A stretch of DNA of 64,000 bases, from the NCBI RefSeq assembly GCF_003946085.1, contig NZ_RHOB01000006.1, positions 62,001 to 126,000 of the forward strand, written 5' to 3'. This DNA is from Levilactobacillus angrenensis. Its GTDB lineage: Bacteria; Bacillota; Bacilli; Lactobacillales; Lactobacillaceae. The position numbers and the translations under genes are program-made. Positions 26,528 through 34,784 of the stretch are shown here, in pieces (the first letter of the stretch is position 1; each line of letters opens with the position of its first letter). The notes beneath the pieces were generated by a model. It ran no database searches. It had not been told where the DNA came from and saw nothing but the letters and a program-made list of their open reading frames with translations.

Positions 26528-27498
26528 GCTTAGTTGAAATCAAAGATTTAAAAGTCCACTACCCCATTCGGACAGGCTTCTGGAACCGCATCACTGATTC
26601 CGTCCGGGCCGTAGATGGCATTACCTTTAATATCGAAGCCGGCGAAACTTACGGGCTGGTCGGCGAATCTGGTTCTGGTAAGTCAACCACTGGTAAATCT
26701 GTGGTGGGTTTGGAAAAGGTCACCAGTGGATCGATTCTCTACAAAGGTGTCGACATTACCAAGAAGGCCAATCGTTCGCGGCTCGACTACAACCGCGACG
26801 TTCAGATGATTTTCCAAGATTCCCTCTCGAGTTTGAACCCGCGTAAGCGAATCGAAGACATCATCGCCGAACCGCTCCGTAACTTTGAACACCTCAGTAA
26901 AGATGAAGAAAAGCTGCGGGTCTTACAACTACTAGATATCGTTGGTCTGGATGCCGATGCCCTTTACAAATATCCCCACCAATTCTCTGGTGGGCAACGG
27001 CAACGGATTGGCGTTGCCCGTGCGGTGGCGACCAACCCCAAGCTCATCATTGCCGACGAACCCGTTTCCGCACTGGACTTGTCCGTTCAAGCTCAGGTGC
27101 TGAACTTCATGAAAAAGATTCAACGGGAATTTGGCATTTCGTACCTCTTCATCTCCCATGACTTAGGGGTCGTCCGGCACATGTGTAACAACATTGCCAT
27201 CATGAACCGGGGCCGTTTAGTCGAGATTGGGACGCGTGATGACATTTACAATCACCCGCTCCACATCTATACGAAACGCCTACTGGCTGCCATTCCGGAA
27301 ACCAACGTGAACCAGCGGATGGCTCACCGAGCTTCACGACTAGCCGTTGAAAAGATTTATCAAGAACAACAGAGTAAATACTACGATGAAAACGGCGAGG
27401 CATTTCCGTTGATTCAGGTCAGCCCCACCCACTCGGTGGCTCTCCCTGAAACGATTGCCAAACAACTTGCCAGCCAGGAAGGGGAGGTGCAGGCCTAA
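26524..27498 (+). CDS. oppF: Oligopeptide ABC transporter ATP-binding protein OppF
   Basis: The 324-residue second ATPase carries GESGSGKSTTGK, FQDSLSSLNPRK, FSGGQRQRIGVARA and KLIIADEPVSALD. The start ATG overlaps the oppD stop (ATGA), a sign of translational coupling. The stop TAA shares a base with the oppB start. Pairs with OppD on the inner face of the membrane. Confidence 0.95.
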   Translation: MSLVEIKDLKVHYPIRTGFWNRITDSVRAVDGITFNIEAGETYGLVGESGSGKSTTGKSVVGLEKVTSGSILYKGVDITKKANRSRLDYNRDVQMIFQDSLSSLNPRKRIEDIIAEPLRNFEHLSKDEEKLRVLQLLDIVGLDADALYKYPHQFSGGQRQRIGVARAVATNPKLIIADEPVSALDLSVQAQVLNFMKKIQREFGISYLFISHDLGVVRHMCNNIAIMNRGRLVEIGTRDDIYNHPLHIYTKRLLAAIPETNVNQRMAHRASRLAVEKIYQEQQSKYYDENGEAFPLIQVSPTHSVALPETIAKQLASQEGEVQA

Positions 27499-28457
27499 TG
27501 TGGAAAACGATTCTCCGTCGTATCTTAATCATGATTCCCGAAGTCATTATTCTCAGTATTCTGGTCTTCCTCTTGGCCAAAGCGATGCCCGGTGACCCAT
27601 TTACCGGTTCCATCAATCCCAAGGCTGACCCGCAACAGATCCATCATTTGATGAAGATCAACGGGTTGTATGACCCGTGGTACCAACAATACTGGCACTG
27701 GGTCGTCCACTTGTTCCACGGTAACTTAGGGAACAGTTATCAGTACCAAGAACCCGTGACGCGCTTGATTAGTGGCCGGGCAGCCAACACCTTATGGCTG
27801 GCGCTGTTCACCATGATTCTGACTTACGCGTTTGCCCTCCCCATGGGTGTTTACGCCGGGCGGCACGAAGGTAAATTACCTGACACCATCATCCGGTTCT
27901 ACACCTACGTGACCTACTGCATCCCCTTCTTCGTTATCTTAGTCTTAGGTATCTGGATCTTCGGTTACGTCTTCGGGTGGTTCCCCACGACCGGGTCAAT
28001 ATCCTCGTCGGCAAGTGGCTGGCTAAGCACTATCGGTAGTCGTTTCTACCACATCCTCTTGCCGGGGATTCTCGGGGCATTGTTTGGGACCGTCAATATC
28101 GTCCAATACCTCCGTTCCGAAGTCATCGATGCCAAAAGTTCCGATTACGTGCGGACAGCCCGGTCCAAAGGGGTGCCTAGCAAAGACATTTACCGGCACC
28201 ACATTTTCAGAAACTCGCTGCTGCCAATTGCCGCATTTGCCGGCTACTCCATCACCGGGTTACTGAACGGGTCCATCTTTACCGAAACCGTCTTCTCTTA
28301 CCCCGGGATGGGACTCCTCTTCGTGAACTCCATTAGCTACCGGGATTACACGGTCATCACCGCACTGGTCCTGATTTACGGGATTCTGAACTTACTTGGC
28401 ACATTATTATCTGACATTATCTTAAGTATCGTTGATCCACGAATTCGAATCGAATAA
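27498..28457 (+). CDS. oppB: Oligopeptide ABC transporter permease OppB
   Basis: The 319-residue permease has six membrane segments, the long extracytoplasmic loop typical of OppB/DppB (about 30-95) and the EAA-like loop YVRTARSKGVPSKDIYRHHI that docks to the ATPases. Starts at the overlap TAATG with oppF. Confidence 0.95.
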   Translation: MWKTILRRILIMIPEVIILSILVFLLAKAMPGDPFTGSINPKADPQQIHHLMKINGLYDPWYQQYWHWVVHLFHGNLGNSYQYQEPVTRLISGRAANTLWLALFTMILTYAFALPMGVYAGRHEGKLPDTIIRFYTYVTYCIPFFVILVLGIWIFGYVFGWFPTTGSISSSASGWLSTIGSRFYHILLPGILGALFGTVNIVQYLRSEVIDAKSSDYVRTARSKGVPSKDIYRHHIFRNSLLPIAAFAGYSITGLLNGSIFTETVFSYPGMGLLFVNSISYRDYTVITALVLIYGILNLLGTLLSDIILSIVDPRIRIE

Positions 28458-28471
28458 GGAGGCTAAACAGA

Positions 28472-29422
28472 ATGGCAGAAAATTTTGAACAACACTCAGA
28501 CGTTTCCGCAACTGATTTGGCCCGTCTGACGCAAGAGGCGCAGGCAGAAGCAACGCCTTCTACGGCTAAGATTATTTGGAGCGAATTCAAGGCTGACAAA
28601 CCAGCTATGGCCGCTTTATTCATCATCGTCGGCTTTATCCTCTTCGTCATGATTGGGGCCTTATTCATTAATACCCCCAAGATGATGGAAACTAACATCA
28701 TGGCTTACTTTAACCAACCGTTCACCGCGGACTTTTGGTTAGGGGCTGACTCTGGGGGGCGTTCCGTCGCCAAACAACTGATTGTGGGCTCCCGTAATTC
28801 TATCGGGATTGCCATTGGCCTGACCATTATCTCTTCCACCTTCGGGATTTGCTGGGGACTGATTTCCGGTTACTTCAACGGCTACATCGACTGGGGCATG
28901 CAACGGGTCTACGACTTCATGATGATGCTACCCATGACCATGATGATCATCGTTTTGGTTACCATCATTCCGCACTACAACTCAGTAACATTGACCCTAA
29001 TCTTCTCGATCTTCTACTGGGAAGGTACGTCGCGGCTGATCCGTTCGCGGACCTTAGCCGAATCGGAAAAAGATTACGTCGCGGCTTCCAAGACTTCCGG
29101 AACCAGCAACTGGAAAATCATCTTCCGTGAAATCATGCCCAATATTTCTTCGTTGATTATCGTCGACTGTACCCTATCCTTCGCGGAAAACATCGGGGTT
29201 GAAACCGGACTTTCCTACCTGGGCTTTGGGTTACCGGCCCAAACGCCTTCACTAGGGACCATGATTGCCAACGCCAACGACCCTAACAATATCACCCAAT
29301 ACTGGTGGACTTGGTTACCAGCCGCATTGGAAATCATCATTCTTTGTTTATCAATTAGTTATATCGGACAAGTACTCCGGCGTGCCGCTGATGCTTCACA
29401 ACGGCAAGGTGCTGCCGATTAA
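28472..29422 (+). CDS. oppC: Oligopeptide ABC transporter permease OppC
   Basis: The 316-residue permease has a cytoplasmic N-terminal stretch (1-45) and six membrane segments. The EAA loop reads YVAASKTSGTSNWKIIFREI, and LGFGLPAQTPSLGTMIA closes the family signature. AAGGAGG precedes the ATG, 14 bp after oppB. Confidence 0.95.
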   Translation: MAENFEQHSDVSATDLARLTQEAQAEATPSTAKIIWSEFKADKPAMAALFIIVGFILFVMIGALFINTPKMMETNIMAYFNQPFTADFWLGADSGGRSVAKQLIVGSRNSIGIAIGLTIISSTFGICWGLISGYFNGYIDWGMQRVYDFMMMLPMTMMIIVLVTIIPHYNSVTLTLIFSIFYWEGTSRLIRSRTLAESEKDYVAASKTSGTSNWKIIFREIMPNISSLIIVDCTLSFAENIGVETGLSYLGFGLPAQTPSLGTMIANANDPNNITQYWWTWLPAALEIIILCLSISYIGQVLRRAADASQRQGAAD

Positions 29423-29561
29423 CACGCTTGAATCCATTTGAGGAGATGGTGCCACTCAACGTCCGTATGTGTTAGCTGCGTTACTGCTTTACCAATCGAT
29501 TCTGAGGGGAACCGATTTGCGTTGATCATGAGGATTTTAAAAAACAAGGGGGAAACATAGC

Positions 29562-31370
29562 ATGGATAAGAAAAAACTCGCATTGTCAGCGATGGCAGTC
29601 TTAGCGACTGTCAGTCTCGCGGCATGTTCCAGCAACAAGAGTTCATCCAGCAGCAGTGGCACTAACGCTTCTGTCAAGTTAGCATCGGCTTACAACAACA
29701 CGAAGCCTACTGACAAGTCTGCTACGAACAATAGTACATTGAAGGTCGCCGAACCTAACGACTCGCCATTCCAAGGGATTTCTGATCCCGTTTTATCGAC
29801 TAACTCTGAAGACGCCGATGTCTTCTCTCCCAGCGGTTCAGATAGTCTCTGGAAGGTCGACAAGAACTACAAGATTATTGATGGTGGTTTAGCCAACCAA
29901 AAGATCAACCGGAAAGCTAAGACTGTGACGATCACTTTGCGCAGTGACGCCAAGTGGTCTAACGGTTCTAAGGTTACCGCTAAGGATATCGAATACCCTT
30001 ACGAAGTTATCGCTAACCCGAAGACTACTTCCCAACAATACTCAGCTGACTTCAACCACATCAAGGGGATGGCCGCTTACCACGCTGGTAAGGCCAAGAC
30101 CATTTCCGGGATTACCTTCCCCGATGGCGAAAAGGGCCGGACGGCAGTCCTTCACTTAGATAAGGTCACCCCAGCCATGCAATACTCTGGCAACTCCTTT
30201 ATCTGGAGTACCGTTGAACCTTACGAGTACATCAAGAACGTCCCAATCGCCAAACTGGCTTCCTCTAGTCAAGTGCGGAAGAACCCAATCTTCACGGGTC
30301 CTTACAAGTTGGATAAAGTTGTTGAAGGTGAATCCACGACTTGGTCACCTAACAAGTACTACTACGGCAAGAAGGCTCAAATCAAGCACATCTCCATCAA
30401 TGTTGTTTCCTCAAACAACATCGACAAGGCTATCCAATCCAAGAAGTACGACTTCACGGTTCCAGCCAGTGTCATGCACGGCACTGATTACAAGCAATTA
30501 AAGAACCTGAAGAACTACAAGATGATTGGCCAACCTGCCCTTTCTTACGACTACTTTGGCTTCAATGTTGGTCACTACGACACTAAGACCCAAAAGAACG
30601 TCATGGACAAGAACAGTAAGATGGCCAACAAGAGCTTACGTCAAGCCATGATGTACGCTTTGAACTTGGATGCTGTTACCAAGAAGTTTGGTAACGGGAT
30701 TACTTGGCGGGCTAACACCTTGATTCCACCAATCTTCACCAAGTACTACGATGCCAGCGCCAAAGGCTTCCCACTGAACATCAAGAAAGCCAACAAGTTA
30801 CTGACTGACGCCGGCTACAAGAAGCGTAATGGTAGCAAGTGGCGTTCTGATCCTAATGGCAAGAAGTTAACCATCTACTTCGGTGCCATGACTGGGACCT
30901 CTGCTCAAGCCGCAGAATACCAAGACTACCTGCAACAATGGCACAAGATCGGTTTGAATGTGCAATTCACTGGTGGTAAGACGATGGAAATGAACAGCTT
31001 CTACTCCACGTTACAACAACCAAAGCAAAGCAAGATTGACGTTTACGCCGCTGCTTGGGGCTTATCTTCAGAACCAACCCCTACGCAACTCTACGGTGAA
31101 GACGCCACCTACAACATGGGTCACTTTGTTTCTAAGAAGAACACGCAATTGATCAACAACATGAACAACGACAAGGCTTGGAACGAATCTTACCGGACTA
31201 AGGCTTTCAAGGAATGGCAAGAATACATGAACGATCAAGCCGCCGTTGCTCCTGGTTCCTTCAGTTACAACTGGGGGCCAGTCAACAAGCGGGTCAAGGG
31301 CTTCGATGTTGGTCCTGACAACAACGAATTCTGGAGCAGTTTGAGTTTGACTTCTTCAAGCTTGGAATAA
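29562..31370 (+). CDS. oppA: Oligopeptide-binding lipoprotein OppA
   Basis: The 602-residue solute-binding protein (SBP family 5) has a lipoprotein signal ending in LAACSS, so Cys22 should be lipidated and anchor it outside the membrane. A Ser-rich linker follows. It binds peptides and hands them to OppBC. AAGGGGG precedes the ATG. The 139-nt gap after oppC holds a partial hairpin (AATCGATT/AACCGATT) that could allow separate processing or higher oppA expression. Codon use is strongly biased to highly expressed codons. Confidence 0.95.
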   Translation: MDKKKLALSAMAVLATVSLAACSSNKSSSSSSGTNASVKLASAYNNTKPTDKSATNNSTLKVAEPNDSPFQGISDPVLSTNSEDADVFSPSGSDSLWKVDKNYKIIDGGLANQKINRKAKTVTITLRSDAKWSNGSKVTAKDIEYPYEVIANPKTTSQQYSADFNHIKGMAAYHAGKAKTISGITFPDGEKGRTAVLHLDKVTPAMQYSGNSFIWSTVEPYEYIKNVPIAKLASSSQVRKNPIFTGPYKLDKVVEGESTTWSPNKYYYGKKAQIKHISINVVSSNNIDKAIQSKKYDFTVPASVMHGTDYKQLKNLKNYKMIGQPALSYDYFGFNVGHYDTKTQKNVMDKNSKMANKSLRQAMMYALNLDAVTKKFGNGITWRANTLIPPIFTKYYDASAKGFPLNIKKANKLLTDAGYKKRNGSKWRSDPNGKKLTIYFGAMTGTSAQAAEYQDYLQQWHKIGLNVQFTGGKTMEMNSFYSTLQQPKQSKIDVYAAAWGLSSEPTPTQLYGEDATYNMGHFVSKKNTQLINNMNNDKAWNESYRTKAFKEWQEYMNDQAAVAPGSFSYNWGPVNKRVKGFDVGPDNNEFWSSLSLTSSSLE

Positions 31371-31385
31371 TCTAGTTTAGTTGTT

Positions 31386-32051
31386 CTAATCGCTCAGATG
31401 AACCGTCGTATCTTTCGGGATGCGGCGGTTTTTGTGTGCCGTTAAATACAGGTACTCCGCAACGCTGACACCGGTAGCGACTGGCACGATGACTGGCAAA
31501 AAGGCCAACGCCTCCGCCGCAAAGACCCCCGGATAGCTCCACGGCACTGCCGTCAACAGCAACAGGCCTCGATATCCCAACCAGCCGAGCGGGACTAACC
31601 ACGGGGCTAAGAGCGACCAGCGATGATGATACAGCTCACCGATCAATTGCAACGTGCCCAAGAGCATTAAGAGTAGCCACCATTCAACGCCCACCTGAAC
31701 ACCGGCCCAGCCACCATAAACCAATCCCGCCAATAGGACGGAATCTATCTGTAAGGGCCCTTGAAAGGTCGCTTGTGTCAGTAAAAAGAGGCCACTACTC
31801 AAGACCGCTAAGTACAACAGATTGATGACACTTAACATTGCCAGGCGTTGGCCAGGCGTCTGCATCGTCTGGCCTAAAGCCCCACCCAGTACCAGACTGG
31901 GGAGCATTACCGTAATCAAGTCCAAAGTCCCCTTGGTATCCACCTGACCTCTCAGCTGCAGGCTCGTCATTACTAGCGTCAATAGTAACAGTGTCAGTAA
32001 CAACCCAAACCGTTGACTATGCTGTACCCAAAAATCTCGTAACTGTCTCAT
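31386..32051 (-). CDS. Unknown multi-span membrane protein
   Basis: The 221-residue protein has about six hydrophobic segments starting at residue 15 and a polar end (HKNRRIPKDTTVHLSD). No family recognised. The ATG at 32051 follows AAGGGG; the frame is open further upstream but into the preceding small gene. The last codons overlap the oppA terminator, so convergent transcripts share this DNA. Likely operon with the 39-residue gene upstream. Confidence 0.75.
   Translation of the reverse strand: MRQLRDFWVQHSQRFGLLLTLLLLTLVMTSLQLRGQVDTKGTLDLITVMLPSLVLGGALGQTMQTPGQRLAMLSVINLLYLAVLSSGLFLLTQATFQGPLQIDSVLLAGLVYGGWAGVQVGVEWWLLLMLLGTLQLIGELYHHRWSLLAPWLVPLGWLGYRGLLLLTAVPWSYPGVFAAEALAFLPVIVPVATGVSVAEYLYLTAHKNRRIPKDTTVHLSD
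31401..31437 (+). terminator. Terminator of the opp operon
   Basis: AACCGTCG pairs with CGGCGGTT around TTTCGG, followed by TTTTT. It lies inside the 3' coding end of the convergent membrane gene. Confidence 0.75.
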
Positions 32052-32064
32052 CTTCTCTGTCCCC

Positions 32065-32184
32065 TTACTTTCGCCCGCGATGTCGCCACTGCCACCAAAA
32101 TCCACTCACAAAAATCAGTACCAAGCCGATCTTGACCGCCAACCAAATGACATTGACCCATTCGAGACCCGCACCATCCGACAT
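32065..32184 (-). CDS. 39-residue single-span membrane protein
   Basis: The peptide starts MSDGAGLEWVNVIWLAVKIG and ends WRHRGRK, one hydrophobic span with a basic tail. AGGA stands five bases before the ATG, and the stop lies 13 bp before the start of the 221-residue membrane gene, suggesting a two-gene operon and possibly a two-protein complex. Confidence 0.65.
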   Translation of the reverse strand: MSDGAGLEWVNVIWLAVKIGLVLIFVSGFWWQWRHRGRK

Positions 32185-32620
32185 TTTTCCTATCCCCACT
32201 TCGATTTATTTTGGTATCCATCACTATACCGGAATTAGCCGTTGATGCCAAGTGCCAAATCGCCGTTGTATCAGCGTTTATAATCATTTTAATAACGAGT
32301 TATCTCCCAGCCAATCAACCCTCAGGTCACTATTTCCTCGTAACTCAAACCAACCGAAAAATTTTTAAATTTGTAACGCCCTTCACACCCGGCTAACTAG
32401 GACTAACCGTAGCTCTGACTGTTCCTGAAAATCATCCCGCCTTGCCGACTCGACCAGCACACATGAAAAGAGATTTTTTTCTTTCTTGAAATTCCCAATT
32501 TCACGGCCTTTTCAGTGTTTTTCATCGCGACTTTTGAGAATAAAGTGCTTACACCCTGGGCAATAAATGATATAGTAAAGGTAAAGTTTTAACATGACTC
32601 GTGAAGGGGTGGCATTCCAT

Positions 32621-33076
32621 ATGTTACAACAATACAAGAACATTCTGGTTCCCGTTGACGGTTCCAAGGCAACCCAGCCAGTCTTAGAAAAAGCAATCGA
32701 AGTCGCTAAGCGCAACAAGACCCACTTGGATATTTTAAACGTGCTTGAAGTTAACCAGTTCAGCGATACCTATGGTGGTGCCGTTAGTGGCGACGTCATC
32801 TACAAACTCTCCCAAGACGTCCAAGATCGACTCGATGCCTTGAAGCAACAGGCTATCGACGCCGGTGTTCCCGATGTCAGCATTCACGTGCGGTTCGGGA
32901 ATCCCAAGCCAGTCATTGCCCGGGAATTCCCAGCGGACCACAAGTCTGAATTGATTGTGATCGGCTCAACTGGTTTAACTGCCGTTGAACGTTTAATGGT
33001 CGGCTCCGTTACCAATTACGTTAGCCGTTCTGCCATTTGTGACGTCTTGATCGTCAAGCCAGAACCAACGAAGTAA
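32621..33076 (+). CDS. Universal stress protein UspA family
   Basis: The 151-residue protein carries NILVPVDGSK at the front and IVIGSTGLTAVERLMVGSVT (the ATP-binding G-2x-G-9x-G(S/T) type loop) near the end. UspA proteins respond to starvation and acid stress; the exact role is not known. AAGGGGTGG precedes the ATG at 32621. A likely promoter TTACAC/TATAGT lies at about 32551-32577. Confidence 0.92.
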   Translation: MLQQYKNILVPVDGSKATQPVLEKAIEVAKRNKTHLDILNVLEVNQFSDTYGGAVSGDVIYKLSQDVQDRLDALKQQAIDAGVPDVSIHVRFGNPKPVIAREFPADHKSELIVIGSTGLTAVERLMVGSVTNYVSRSAICDVLIVKPEPTK

Positions 33077-33096
33077 CACCCGTTTAGAAATTTAAC

Positions 33097-33132
33097 GAGA
33101 GCCTGGGACAATCTCCCAAGCTCTCTTCTTTT
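33097..33132 (+). terminator. Terminator of the usp gene
   Basis: GAGAGCCTGGGA pairs with TCTCCCAAGCTCTC, followed by TTCTTTT. Confidence 0.85.
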
Positions 33133-33226
33133 GCGCACAAAATTTAGCTAGCCGAAAGGGTCGCCGCCAGGGCATCCCGTTGCATCTGCCCCTACGGCCA
33201 TTTCCGGCTCAAAAAGGAGCTTTACT

Positions 33227-34117
33227 ATGCAGTGGTCTTACACCATCTCGCTTCCTCAAAATCAACCAGCCATGCCGCTGCGTGCTTTGTTGTCCGCGTG
33301 GGTCCTGCCCAGCCACCTGATTCATGACCTGCGCAGCCACCGGCGTGTCTTAGTTAACGGCCAGTACCGCTCCATGAATCAGCTGGTGCGCGGTGGTGAA
33401 ACGGTTCAGCTGCAGTTCTTGCCCAGCGACTTCAAGGAACCCTTTCCCGCCGTCGAACCCGACAGTGCCGCCACCGTCAGCGTGCTCTACGAAACGGCCG
33501 ACCTACTCGTCATCAACAAGACGCGCGGTAGCAAGACCCACCCGAATCTGCCCTGGGAACGCGGCACGACCTTGAACCACGTGGCCGCTTACCTGGGGTC
33601 TGAGCAGCCTGGACCGTACATTTTAAGCCGCTTGGACCAGGAAACGACAGGCGCGCTCCTGATGACCAAGACGCCGGCCGTCGTGCCCATCATGGTCCGC
33701 TACATTGCTCAAAAACGCGTTCAGCGAACTTACCTGGCTTGGGTCCAGGGGACGCTCACCGGTCAGGGGACCTTTACCGCCCCCATCGGTCGTGACCCGC
33801 ACGATAAGCGCAAACGCCTGGTCAACGGTGACCACGCCCAGTCGGCCATCACGCACTACGAAGTCCTCGACCACCAACCGCAGGCCACACTGGTCAAGTT
33901 GTGGCTAGAGACTGGCCGCACCCATCAACTGCGGGTCCACCTCGCCCATGCGGGGCACCCGCTTGTCGGTGACCCACTGTACGCCGCCTCCAGTCACAGC
34001 CGTTTACGGCTCCACTGCTGGCAATTACGGTTTCCACAACCATTTACCTTGGATTCGGTAGAAACGACCGTGACGGCACCGCTACCCCCTGATTTCGACC
34101 AATTTCGTTTAGATTGA
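33227..34117 (+). CDS. RluA-family 23S rRNA pseudouridine synthase
   Basis: The 296-residue protein has an N-terminal S4-like region (about 20-65) and the RluA catalytic domain. The catalytic Asp is in LSRLDQETTGALLMTK; GRTHQLRVHLAHAGHPLVGD is the second signature. The residue before the catalytic LD is Arg as in the family. It modifies uridine in rRNA or tRNA; the target site cannot be read. AAAAAGGAGC precedes the ATG. Confidence 0.92.
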   Translation: MQWSYTISLPQNQPAMPLRALLSAWVLPSHLIHDLRSHRRVLVNGQYRSMNQLVRGGETVQLQFLPSDFKEPFPAVEPDSAATVSVLYETADLLVINKTRGSKTHPNLPWERGTTLNHVAAYLGSEQPGPYILSRLDQETTGALLMTKTPAVVPIMVRYIAQKRVQRTYLAWVQGTLTGQGTFTAPIGRDPHDKRKRLVNGDHAQSAITHYEVLDHQPQATLVKLWLETGRTHQLRVHLAHAGHPLVGDPLYAASSHSRLRLHCWQLRFPQPFTLDSVETTVTAPLPPDFDQFRLD

Positions 34118-34214
34118 GCATTATCGTCAAAAAAATGTCGATTTAGACGATTACAACCGTTAACCATTTTCACCTGATACACTAAATTCAGTAAGTAGGC
34201 TTAGGGGGGATTTG

Positions 34215-34301
34215 ATGCGCTGGCAATCGCGGGTTTCTCTAATTCTTTTACTTTTGCTATTAGCCATTTTATTAATCTGGGGAATTCTAAATTTATCATA
34301 G
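34215..34301 (+). CDS. 28-residue hydrophobic peptide
   Basis: The peptide MRWQSRVSLILLLLLLAILL, then IWGILNLS, is almost only a membrane helix with a basic N terminus. GGGGGG lies before the ATG and a perfect terminator follows directly. It converges with the candidate RNA gene at 34393-34664. It could be a small membrane peptide, a toxin or a signal precursor; nothing decides this. Confidence 0.6.
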   Translation: MRWQSRVSLILLLLLLAILLIWGILNLS

Positions 34302-34305
34302 AACC

Positions 34306-34361
34306 AATAAGTCACGGGCGCGACCAGCATGCGGAAACTGGTAGCGCCCGTGACTTATTTT
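34306..34361 (+). terminator. Terminator of the 28-residue peptide gene
   Basis: AATAAGTCACGGGCGC pairs perfectly with GCGCCCGTGACTTATT, followed by TTT. Confidence 0.92.
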
Positions 34362-34392
34362 TACCCGTTGAAGTCGACTTAGCTGGAGACAC

Positions 34393-34664
34393 AAAAAAAG
34401 CCGGAGTAACCACTCTCCGACTCCCACTAGCATCATTAGAGCATTCAACATAATCACAGTTTGTAGTCAGGAAAACGCTGTCACTCAAATCAGCCATAAT
34501 CTCAATATGTAGTATTGAGCAATTCAAATCACTTTTAGTTAGTTAAAACTAATTGTGCCGTGAAGTTTTTCCTAATCACACCGATTGAGAGAAACTTCAC
34601 AATGTCAAGAACCTGCAAAATCACTTTATTTTCCAGGCTCCCTGAAAGATTGATTGGTATTACA
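34393..34664 (-). ncRNA. Candidate structured non-coding RNA, about 270 nt
   Basis: On the minus strand a promoter is followed by about 270 nt without a credible ORF and a terminator (GTCGGAG-loop-CTCCGGC, then seven U, 34393-34424). Internal hairpins include a long GTGAAGTTT/AAACTTCAC stem, TTAGTTTTAACTAA, and CTCAATA-CTACA-TATTGAG. The only ATG-led frame, from 34497, has no ribosome site and runs through the terminator. It sits just downstream of, and on the same strand as, the LytTR two-component operon. I do not recognise a known RNA family. Confidence 0.55.
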
Positions 34665-34670
34665 GAACCT

Positions 34671-34698
34671 AGTATATCAGATGGCTGTAGAAATGCAA
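34671..34698 (-). promoter_or_regulatory. Promoter of the 34.4-kb RNA candidate
   Basis: On the minus strand TTGCAT and TATACT are separated by 16 bp. Confidence 0.6.
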
Positions 34699-34784
34699 GC
34701 GTTTTCAGCGAATTAGTTTATTCGAACGTCTGCATTCAGTAAACGGTTTTGCCTGCTGACTTTGTGAAAGCTCCAAGGGGCGGG

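Noticed and set aside
29423-29561. Leader peptide or attenuator between oppC and oppA
   Set aside because: An ATG after GAGG opens only ten codons and no terminator/antiterminator pair is visible; a processing hairpin is the most that can be said.
34699-34784. LytTR-type direct repeats upstream of the RNA candidate
   Set aside because: Two GTT-cored half-sites (ACCGTTTAC and GACGTTCGA on the minus strand) are 17 bp apart, not the about 21 bp expected for AgrA-like regulators.
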